From Ecdyonurus torrentis (Eukaryota > Arthropoda > Insecta > Ephemeroptera > Heptageniidae): a DNA stretch of 64,000 nucleotides. This document shows positions 26,984-38,900 of the stretch, one piece after another (within the stretch, counting starts at the first letter, position 1; every line of letters starts with the position of its first letter). Where the stretch lies: the NCBI GenBank assembly GCA_949318235.1, contig OX439127.1, positions 14,322,324 through 14,386,323 of the forward strand. Direction: 5' to 3'. The position numbers and the translations under genes were made by a program. A model generated the notes under the pieces. That model searched no databases, had not been told where the DNA came from, and worked only from the letters and a program-made list of their open reading frames with translations.

Positions 26984-29900
26984 ATGAATCAAGTATTTGA
27001 GAAGAGGTTGATGATGCAGTTTAGCTTTGTCACTCAGACCCGAGGTACCTCTCCACCCCCTCCTATGCCAGGGACGTCACATGATGTAGACTACTCTGCT
27101 GCACCCCCTGACAGTGACTTTCCTCAGGACAATGAATCCAAGACATTGGGCCATGAAGTCATGTCCCCCAGCACTACTTGGCACCTCCAACGTCAGAATG
27201 GAGAAGCAGATCCTGTGAAAATGGATGGAGACCAAGAAAATTTAATGAAGATCAAAGGTTGGACTAGAGACATGTTCTCTCAGGCAGCAGAAACTCAGTC
27301 TCCCAGGAAAGATATTTATTCGGACCGCTTTATTCCTATGCGACAAGGAAACAACTGGGATACCAAGTTTGCCATGATTTCTGTAAGTCTATTTCTGTAT
27401 ACAATATTCAGAATTAAGTGGATTAAAATTTTGAAGAATTATGGAAGGCAACAATCGCTGTTTGATATAAATGAAAAGAAATTGCTGAATGTATTAATTT
27501 TTTTAATGTGCTTCCCCTTTCCCCCCTTCATTTGCACATTTAAGAAACTAATCATAAGATTTTTTTATATTTAGGAAAAGGAAAAGTACCATCGCGGTAT
27601 GGACACAAATGTGAAGCTAAAATAGGATAGAGAGGAACCAAATGAGAGTTGACGCCAGGCAGCAGCGTCAACTGAAAATCTCAAATGGGGATAGGTTTAT
27701 AAAATGTATATATTTTGAGGAAATATATATTATGCCATTATGTCTCATGCCGTTATGCACGGCCCTAAACACGCGTTAGCGTTGTAAGGCGAGAAGTTCT
27801 CGCCTTACAACGCTAACGCGTGTTTAGGGCCGTGCATAACGGCATGAGACATAATGGCATAATATATATTTCCTCAAAATATATACATTTTATAAACCTA
27901 TCCCCATTTGAGATTTTCAGTTGACGCTGCTGCCTGGCGTCAACTCTCATTTGGTTCCTCTCTATCCTATTTTAGCTTCACATTTGTGTCCATAAGATTT
28001 TTTTATTTATTTATTTAAAACACATAGATTACATACATATTTATTTCATATGGTCATATAATCATAGCTCGTGTTAAAGATTAGAGATTACTTATAAAGA
28101 CAAGGACTATGAAAATAGTAATTAATGACTAAATAAAGCAAAATTGTCTCATATTTTCAGGAGGAGTTTGTGAGTCAAGAAAACCCCAGGTCTGGTTCTA
28201 CCCCTAAAAAAAGTAGGGAGACAGATAGTAACCGAGATGGTGTGGCCTACTCTTGTCTGTTGAAAAATGAGCTCTTGGGAACGGAAATTGATGACGTGAA
28301 AACTCAAAGTGAGGAAAGAAAAGCATTCAACCCTGTGGAGAGTAACAACTTGTTTAAGGTAAGAATTGGCTCCATAGAATTTACAATATTTTAAAAGAGC
28401 AATTATGAATCTTAATTTCAATTAAATATATACCTAATATATTTTTAACATTTTATATAAATGTATGTGCAGACTATTTGTTTAACCTAACAACATAATT
28501 TAAATTTAGTGCAATCAATTGTGCTGTGCTGCTTAGATATTTTGTTTGTAGCCTGCATTTCACTATTTTTGTTCCATTTGCTGAAACTGAAATTGGTTAA
28601 AAATAACCACAGTAAACCCAACTTTAATTCCCCCAATATATAAAGTTTGTTAGCTTAGAGGCTTGTCTACTTGCCTAAATGAAAGCTTCTCATGTCAAAT
28701 CTTATTTTTGTTAACAGTTCACCTCTCCAAAGAAGCACTTCTTAGCTTCAGAGCCAACCTCACCATACTCGCTATATCCTGTCAGTGCCAAGAGCCAAAA
28801 GCTGCTCCGCTCACCAAGAAAAGCAACTCGCAAAATTTCCCGTATACCTTTCAAGGTACATATGAATCTTTAATTTATTTAGTTTTGCTATAATTTAACA
28901 TTATGTGTAGACAAAATAAAATTTCAATTGAAAAAAAAAAAATAATAATAAAAGAATACACTAATATTTATTAAGAATAAGTTACTTTATAATACTTGAT
29001 AAATAAAAAATATTAATAAGTTTAAAAAAATATTTAGAAAATAGTTGGTAGAGATTAGAGCACGTTGAATTGAAAATTAATAAAACGCGAAAATTCTCTA
29101 ATTTAAATAGTAAATTGGGACAAGGGATCAAATATTCTAGCTTTAGCTAGTTAAAAAGTAGACGTTAAAGGGATGGAGGTATAGTGTCAAAATAAAATAC
29201 GATGTGCCTAGCATCTCACGTTCTCACACTACGTCAAAGACACAACATTATAAAACAGCATCAGACTTACTCTTTGCCTTAGACCGGTTTCGTCCTTTAC
29301 CTAGGACTCATCAGTAAGGCTCGGCAGAGAGCTCTGTACAGCTAGAGATGGCTCACACCACATCTGCTAACTGACTGAGCTGAGGAAGCAAGTGGCAGTC
29401 GCGTTTTTATACGCGATGCCCCCGCAGCTGCACGCGCTGATTGGTTAAAATCGCGCGCGCAAACTCGGCTTGCTGTTTAAAACCTCTCATCCTCACACTG
29501 TAATATAAAATCGTGTCTAAGAGGGGTGTAAGACAGGCAGCCAGCAAGCAATAGTGTCCTCCCTCACTTCCCAGAGTTCCCCAACTCTAGAAAGATCGCG
29601 AGAACACTACGCCTACCGATTGCACAGTATCGTGATTCACGCTAGTTACATCGCTTTATATGTTGACACTGGGGTAGGATAAAGCAAAAAGATGATAGAG
29701 TAGGAGAGATAGAATAAATATTATGCGCTTTGGCATATAGTTTAATTAATTTAGTACGTGCTCTTATTGACGTTGGCAAGTAAAAGGGCCGAATAAAATA
29801 AAAATGAAAGAATATTATTTACAAAAGCTTAAAATTAAAACAAAAAGATCGACTTGGCGATAATATGTGTATTAGGAAAAAACCATCGCGGTTAGTATTA

Positions 29901-32900
29901 ATAAGTTTAAAAAAATATTTAGAAAATAGTTGGTAGAGATTAGAGCACGTTGAATTGAAAATTAATAAAACGCGAAAATTCTCTAATTTAAATAGTAAAT
30001 TGGGACAAGGGATCAAATATTCTAGCTTTAGCTAGTTAAAAAGTAGACGTTAAAGGGATGGAGGTATAGTGTCAAAATAAAATACGATGTGCCTAGCATC
30101 TCACGTTCTCACACTACGTCAAAGACACAACATTATAAAACAGCATCAGACTTACTCTTTGCCTTAGACCGGTTTCGTAGTGTGAACGTGAGAACGTGAG
30201 ATGCTAGGCACATCGTATTTTATTTTGACACTATACCTCCATCCCTTTAACGTCTACTTTTTAACTAGCTAAAGCTAGAATATTTGATCCCTTGTCCCAA
30301 TTTACTATTTAAATTAGAGAATTTTCGCGTTTTATTAATTTTCAATTCAACGTGCTCTAATCTCTACCAACTATTTTCTAAATATTTTTTTAAACTTATT
30401 AATACTAACCGCGATGGTTTTTTCCTAATACACATATTATCGCCAAGTCGATCTTTTTGTTTTAATTTTAAGCTTTTGTAAATAATATTCTTTCATTTTT
30501 ATTTTATTCGGCCCTTTTACTTGCCAACGTCAATAAGAGCACGTACTAAATTAATTAAACTATATGCCAAAGCGCATAATATTTATTCTATCTCTCCTAC
30601 TCTATCATCTTTTTGCTTTATCCTACCCCAGTGTCAACATATAAAGCGATGTAACTAGCGTGAATCACGATACTGTGCAATCGGTAGGCGTAGTGTTCTC
30701 GCGATCTTTCTAGAGTTGGGGAACTCTGGGAAGTGAGGGAGGACACTATTGCTTGCTGGCTGCCTGTCTTACACCCCTCTTAGACACGATTTTATATTAC
30801 AGTGTGAGAATGAGAGGTTTTAAACAGCAAGCCGAGTTTGCGCGCGCGATTTTAACCAATCAGCGCGTGCAGCTGCGGGGGCATCGCGTATAAAAACGCG
30901 ACTGCCACTTGCTTCCTCAGCTCAGTCAGTTAGCAGATGTGGTGTGAGCCATCTCTAGCTGTACAGAGCTCTCTGCCGAGCCTTACTGATGAGTCCTAGG
31001 TAAAGGACGAAACCGGTCTAAGGCAAAGAGTAAGTCTGATGCTGTTTTATAATGTTGTGTCTTTGACGTAGTGTGAGAACGTGAGATGCTAGGCACATCG
31101 TATTTTATTTTGACACTATACCTCCATCCCTTTAACGTCTACTTTTTAACTAGCTAAAGCTAGAATATTTGATCCCTTGTCCCAATTTACTATTTAAATT
31201 AGAGAATTTTCGCGTTTTATTAATTTTCAATTCAACGTGCTCTAATCTCTACCAACTATTTTCTAAATATTTTTTTAAACTTATTAATACTAACCGCGAT
31301 GGTTTTTTCCTAATACACAAATAAAAAATATTGGTAGAAAAAAAAAGTTGCATAAATAGATTTGAAAAATTGGAGAAAGGGAGTTGAGCATTAGCTGACA
31401 GAGATAACTTGTGAGAGAGAAAATGTAATTTTTAACCCAGGCTAAAATTAAATGCATCAATACATAAACTGCACATTTTGACTGCCAGAGCATCAGTTCT
31501 CGTCCAACCTTCCAGGCTGGAGGTTGAAGGAAGGTTGATGTCTCCTCTTCTTGCTGATGAGTCCCAGAAGGATAAAAGAGCTGTCCATGGCCTAGTGATA
31601 AGATGCTGAAAATGACTTGTTGTGTGCTGTAATCACACCATATAAATTATATGCAAGCCAAAACTACCCACTATGCTAGCCCACTAATTTCCATTAATAA
31701 TACAAGTATGTGTATATCGATGTGGCCGCATCGATGTGGTGCATTTGGCCAGTTTGCAGCACAAGGCGTATGTGCATTTTTCATAATTTTACAGGAGAGA
31801 CAAAAAACTGCTAGTTAGCCAAACCTTTCTCCACAGAATTCGTGCAATATATTCGTTTATAACTTTAAAAATAATCGCTGAAAAAAATAAAAAATAAAAA
31901 AATTTCAGAGAACTTATAAAATGATGCCCTTTTTCAAAAAACAGAATAAAATCATTTTGGCCAAAATTTCTACCTTGAAATACACGTACGCCATTTGGCA
32001 GAGGGCACGTCAATATGTGGTTAGTACACTTCGCCCATAAAAATCTGACATGTTAATGTTTCGAATGGTAAAAACTTTTAAGGTAAAACTTAGAGTATCA
32101 TTCACATGGTGCAAAAATTAGATGTCTATCAACATCCATCAATGGATATTGACAGAACAGTTACATACACAGTTGAACATTTCACATGAAAATGCATGAA
32201 AAACTACTGCACATTCTTGGAATAGTGATGGATACCAGCAGATCAAGCTACTGTGCCTTAAGGCGGTGGGGGACCGACTTGGACCGGAAATCGCTAAAAG
32301 AAGAACTATATTTTCCAATAATTTTTAGTACATGATTTAATTCCATTAAAACAATCACTATAATTTTCAAATAAAATCAAGTTAATTTAAAATATATTTT
32401 TTTATACCAATAAAATTTTTTAATGATTTTTTTAATTGTAAAAAAGTTTCTAATTTGACCAAAATTTCCCGCTCAAATTTAAATTTCCACATTTACATGT
32501 TATCTTTAAAGTGTAATAACTTAAATATTTGATCGTGTTTTCACATGTTTGACATAACTTAATTTTTAAGTCACATTTCTTCTTTACTTTGTGTTATTAT
32601 TATTATTGGCAACCGTCCTAGTTTGCGAGATATCAGTCGGTCACCTACCCCCTTAATATACCCATATTGATCCTTTCACATGCACCATTATTGACGGGCA
32701 CTGGAAGTTGCCAGCTTTGCCCATTAGTATCCGTCAACATCCGTCAGTTTTTGAACCAAGTAAAAGGACCCATTAGTTTACAACATAATAAAAGTTGCAA
32801 CTATATTGTTGCAACTTTGTTTATCTGTGAACGGACATCAAATTGATGCGCTTTGAGAATGATACTTAACTCAGTTGGTCAGTTGTTTTTGGGAGGTGTG

Positions 32901-35900
32901 TACATGCCCTTGTTTTATGCATTATGCTATGTGGGTTTAATTTTGGCCTGAGTTAAAAATTGTATTTTTCTTTCTCACAAGGCATCCCTGCCAGCTAATG
33001 CTCATTTCCCTTTCCCTTTTTTTTTTTTTTTAAATATATTTTTTGTTTGTACCAAATCTTACATTATGATTGTTAATCAATTCTCTAAAGAATGCCAAGA
33101 TTGTTAAACTGAGTACTGGTAGTATAAGTTATGATGCTGTTCTGATAATGGAATCCTTTATTTAGTGTCAAAAATCACATGATATTAAAGAATATAAATA
33201 TGTTTTCTTGTTAGGTGCTGGACGCTCCAGAGCTGCAAGATGACTTCTACCTAAATCTTGTAGACTGGTCATCACAGAATGTGCTTAGTGTGGGCCTTGG
33301 AAGCTGTGTATATCTTTGGTCAGCATGTACAAGTCAAGTGACTCGTCTTTGTGACTTATCAAGTGATGGCAACTCAGTCACAGCAGTGTCTTGGAATGAA
33401 AGGGTAAGCAAATTCATAACAATGAAGGTAATATATATATAGGATATGTATATATAGACTTTATATATACAAATATATTTACAAGTTTTAAGACGTTTCG
33501 AGGGCAACAGCCCTCTTCTTCAGTTGCTTAGAGTGGACTACACTCTAAGCAACTGAAGAAGAGGGCTGTTGCCCTTGAAACGTCTTAAAACTTAAAACTT
33601 GTAAATATATTTGTGTAATCTGTGCCATCAAGACTTTCACCAAGCTACGGACCTCATCGTGGTAAGACGCTTGTTGGTTTCTCCTATCCTTATTCTTTGA
33701 TTATCAATTCAAACCGAAATGGTTTTAACCTTTCCTAATTAATTGCAGACTTTATATATAGTATTATATACGTATATAATATATAATTTTAGCATAGTCA
33801 TTCATTAGAAAGTAAATGTATTTGAAAGGAGGGCTTTGCATGTTAAACATAAGAAAGAATACTAAACAGTAAGTCAAACAGAAAACTAATTACCAAATAA
33901 TTGGGCCCATAAATATTTAAAAAATATATAGGCCTATATATTACTTGAAAATCTCATTATAATTAAAGAAAGAAAGCATCAAGCTGGGTTAGATAAATTA
34001 TAAGTAAAAAAAATGTTGGAAACTAGCAAGGGCATTGCCACAGTTGTAAGGATGCTAGGAAATACTGTAAATTGTTTGATAGGTGGAATTAAAAATTATT
34101 CCTTGGAAAGCTTTAAAAAATACACGAGACAAAAATGAATTTATAGAAATAAATAAATAATAAAAAATCTACATTGAAGGAATATTTAAATGTTAGGCCT
34201 ATATTAGAATGATATAAATTTAAGTTAAAAATATGAGAAAAGGAGCAGAACAGGGATATGTAAATTTATAATACTTAAAGTCCTTATGCACTTATTTTTT
34301 TATCATTTAGAATACTAGATTGATAATTACCATACCTTATTATCCATGAATTAGACACCAACATGTTGATTTTGTATTTATTTTCATTTTGACAGTTGAA
34401 TTGAAACTTATCTGACGTCACAATGTACCGGTGACTGTGATTGGCTGACTTTATCACGTGACTTGACGGGTGACTGTGATTGGCTGACTCATCAGCGAAT
34501 CACAGCCACTGAGTCTGGTCACGTGATAAGTCAGCCAATCACAGTCACCGGTACATTGTGACGTCAGATAAGTTTTATTTCAACTGTCAAAATGAAAATG
34601 AATAAAAAATTAATACAAAATCAACATGTTGGTGTCTAATGCTTCTGACCGGCCATTTCAGTGCCCCCTAATTTTCATAAATTACTATGGCGCAGATATA
34701 GAAGTCCACTTTTGAGTGTAAAAAGCACTCTGAAAACGGGAGTCGGAAGGTTTGACTTTCTTGTGATAGCTCAATAATGTTATTGAGTATCTAAATTTAT
34801 GCATTAGCCTTCGCAAATATAAATATTATAATTAAAAATAACAAATTAATGTTGTGTTGATGATCAGTTGGCTTTGAATAATTTTTTAGCGGCAAAAGAT
34901 CACTAATTTTATAATTACCTTAATAGAGCTGCGCAGAAACATATTTCCGTTTACAGCGTGGCAATGCGCAACATATTTCGACACTTCTTGGAGTTATGAA
35001 CGCACAGTGTTGCCACGGTGGCGCACGGCGGAACGAAACGGAATAAAAGAACGCAAAATGGATGCCGCTCATGTTGATGCAGCCGCGGTAAGCTGAAATC
35101 AAGTCTCGGCATCTATGTTACGCATTATATAGTGAGTAATTAAACTATTATTGATTAACCTAGTATATTTTGATTACCAAATAAGATTGTTAGAAGCAAT
35201 ATTATGCTAAAATTGCCAGTCACACAAAACCAGCTGACGAAGTAGCATTCGTTTCGTTTTTGTTTTTTTTGGCTCTGTTCGACAACGGCAAGATGTTAAA
35301 AAAATATGTTGCGCATTTGCCACACGCTATAAACGGAAATATGTTTCTGCGCAGCTCTATCTAAACTAATTATAAAATTAATGATCTTTAATTATTCAAA
35401 GCCAACGATCATTAACACAACATTAATTTGTTATTTTTAATTAAAATATAGACATTTGCGAAGGCTAATGCATAAATTTAGATACTCAATAACATTATTG
35501 AGCTATCACAAGAAAGTCAAACCTTCCGACTCCCGTTTTCAGAGTGCTTTTTACACTCAAAAGTGGACTCCTATATCTCCGCCATAGTAACTCATGAAAA
35601 TTAGGGGGCACTAGCACTGACGACGTCATGGCCGGTCAAAAGCATTCATGGATAATAAGGTATGGTAATTATCAATCTAGTATTTTAAATGATAAAAAAA
35701 TAAGTGTATAAGGGCTTTAAACAACTATTGTAAAAATAATAATACTTAATCATAAAAAAAAAAAAAAAAAAAAAAAAAAAGAGAGAGATGTCATGGGTTG
35801 ATGACAGATCGTGCTAGCACAGAGAGAGCAAACACATCGTTCGATTGGATATTAGACACAAAACTCTTAAACGTTGTTGGCAAGTGGGTGAAATATAAAG

Positions 35901-38900
35901 TTTCAAATGAAAAGCCCCTAAAAGAAGGTAGTCCTAAACATAGTTTTTAAGTTGCCAAAGCGAGCAATTGAGTCAGCCGAGTGCACAGCTATTCAGCTTT
36001 GCTGGTATAGTGACTATAGAACAGTTTCGTTAAATTGTATTTGTTTACTTATAAAGTTGAGAAAAATGAGTGATTGTGATTAGGATTGTATTTTGACATT
36101 GTCAGAGTCAAGCTACCAACAAAGCTTCTCTAACAACGAGAGTGCATGACGACAGTACTGACGTCTCAAGCCCAGCAATGGGGAGTGCATCCTCTATATC
36201 GAGTGTGTGATGTGGCAGGTCAGTTTTAGCACATGGATATCATCTTGTTAGCATTTCCAACCTCATGGAGAGCAGGCCTCGAATACATTTTTTAATTTTA
36301 TGGTGCCAAATACTACTGAGGGCGTCAAAACTACCTCCTGTGAAACACTTCTATTTCCCCTTGCCTGGGCAAGTGGATCTTTCGTGTGGAAAGAAAAAAT
36401 TCATTCCCTTGGCGCTTGCGTGAAAAGAAAAGCACTAGTCCGCTGTAGCCAATCAGATCGCTTCCTTCTTTCTCGCTTAGCGAAACCACTTTGATTTCAT
36501 GCAGTTGTGAATCAGCCTTCAAACTTTTGCATAAAAAAAGAAGAAGTTCTTTTGCTGAAAATGTGTACTTGTTTTGTTTTTAGGGCAATCTGGTGGCAGT
36601 GGGTACCCACCATGGCTACGTTCAGGTGTGGGATGTGGTAGCCAACAAGCAAGTAAACAAGCTGCAAGGCCACTCTGCTCGAGTTGGAGCACTAGCTTGG
36701 AATGGAGAAGTGCTATCTTCTGGTAGCAGGGATCGTCTAATTTTACAGCGTGATGTGCGGACCCCAGCCATCCTACCTGAAAGAAAACTTGTTGGGCACA
36801 GACAAGAGGTAGGCTGTTATTTTATTACTGTAGGTAACTCTTGATCTGCACTTGCATTGCAAGGAAAATTGTGATTTCATATTACTGAAGAACAATATAA
36901 ATATCAAATTATAGTACAGTAACTCAAATATAAAAAGAATTTTACTAGAAATTGCTTGATAACTTGAAAACAATTCTATACATAGATTTTAATAATTTAC
37001 TTATAATTTTGTAGGTGTGTGGTCTCAAGTGGTCCCCTGACAACCAGTACTTGGCTTCAGGAGGCAATGACAATCGATTGTATGTGTGGAACCTCCATTG
37101 TCTCAACCCAGTGCAGACCTATACAGAACACTTGGCTGCTGTCAAAGGTATGTACTTTTTTTACCATCATTAGATTAATAAGTAAGAGGACTCTAGTTAA
37201 TCTGCAGGCTGTTTGTGGATATATTTAGACTCAAATATGGGGTATATATATGTGGGTATATTTAGACTCAAAGAGTGCAGAACTAATTTTTGTTTGTTTT
37301 TGTTTGCTGTCTGTTCAGCCATTGCTTGGTCACCTCACCATCACGGCCTTCTGGCAAGTGGAGGAGGTACTGCTGATAGGTGCATTCGGTTTTGGAACAC
37401 CCTCACAGGCCAACCCATGCAGTTTGTGGACACTGGCTCACAAGTCTGTAACCTAGCTTGGTCCAAGCACTCGTCTGAACTTGTAAGTTTCCTTACTTTA
37501 TGTACACTGACCCCAAAAAAATCTGACTGCAGCGTTCATATCTCCAAATGGTATAAATATACATATGGGAAAACTTTAACGCAAGTGGTCATATTTTTTG
37601 GGGGCCAGTGTACAGTTTCAGACAAATGAAAGGTAACCGTTTAAACTTGCTGCTTTTTTGCGCGCCTCAAGCTTCTGTGAAAACTATATTATTGCGTCAT
37701 ATTCACGTCTCGTATTTTGTCAGTGGAAGCAAAAGGTCTATCTCGAGCGCCATCTACATAACGTTCGGGAACGAGATAGGCCTTTTGCTTCCACTGACAA
37801 AATACGAGATAGGCCTTTTGCTTCCACTGACAAAATAAGAGATAGGCCTTTTGCTTCCACTGACAAAAAACGAGATAGGCCTTTTTTTCGCAACAAGATC
37901 GATATTAATTTGTGGCCAATGCAATAGTGTTTTCAAATCATATTATTAAGGCTTATGAAGGCTTCCAACTGATAAAGTGCATCAATTATTTAAGTTTTCT
38001 CATTTAATTTTTGTTTTCTTTGCTTTTTAGGTTAGCACTCACGGGTACTCACAAAATCAAATCTTGGTTTGGAAATACCCAAGTTTGTCTCAGGTAGCTA
38101 AGTTAACAGGTCACTCATACAGAGTGTTATACTTGGCTATGTCACCTGATGGAGAGGCTATTGTGACAGGAGCAGGAGACGAGACTTTGAGGTTCTGGAA
38201 TGTCTTCAGTAAAGCTCGCTCACAAAAGGTAAAGCTTGTTTTATTAATCATAAGTTAACAGCAATGTGTGTGATTAGGTTAGAATCTTCTATATTATACA
38301 CTATAATTATATTAAATATTATTTCTATATTATCCCTATGAAAAAAAAAAAAAATGAGGCTTGCCATTACTGGAACCACATAATTGGCGCATGTTGCTTA
38401 AAAACTAGGTTCAGATCTCATACTTTCATCTGTGCTAGATTATAAAGCATTAACATGATTTGCATGACATTAAATGTTTTGTTGAGTGTCCAGGTGCCAA
38501 TCATTCATTGAACTTATTTTGCATCCTCTCACCTGCTAAAGAATGGAGCTTGTCATTACTTTAAAGGCGTAGAAACCTTGAACAAAAAAGTTGTGTAATA
38601 TCCTAACAAACCTGAAAATCAACGTTGATTTTCAGGTTTGTTAGGATATTATGCAACTTTTTTGTTCAAGGTGTTCTACGCCTTTAACTACATGGCAAAA
38701 GATTACATTGATTAGTATTGATTTAAAAATATTTTCTGGCCTTATTCTTTTACTGGTGCAAGTGTACATAAATATAACTTATTTCAAGGCTCTGTTTGTT
38801 TCAACATAAGCTTAACTTTTGCACGCAATTTATTTATTTATCTGTATTTTATGTTAGTGAATACAAATGGTAGTGTGTAAGTTGCCTTTAATGTTGTAGT

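Larger units (their letters stand above)
29008..31316. mobile_element. 2.3-kb palindrome of two hammerhead-bearing elements (copies C and E)
   Basis: The symmetry axis is near 30150. The left arm (minus-oriented) holds unit C at 29008-29890 and part of a second unit to about 30118. The right arm mirrors this, with unit E at about 30420-31316. The loop of about 57 bases (30119-30175) is ribozyme-flank sequence. Each arm has a promoter block and a hammerhead. Unit edges carry AACCATCGCGGTTAG and TATTAATAAGTTTAAAA. It lies in FZR1 intron 3 (28856-33214). There is no long ORF, only identical 65-codon frames mirrored in both arms, so it is non-autonomous. Confidence 0.9.

Noticed and set aside
29819..30481. 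Two identical 65-codon proteins on opposite strands (29819-30016 and 30284-30481)
   Set aside because: They are the same repeat sequence read in mirrored arms of the palindrome; no protein similarity recognised.
36300..36522. Overlapping 63-64 codon frames on both strands in FZR1 intron 4
   Set aside because: No recognisable similarity, no supporting splice sites, and complementary frames suggest chance.
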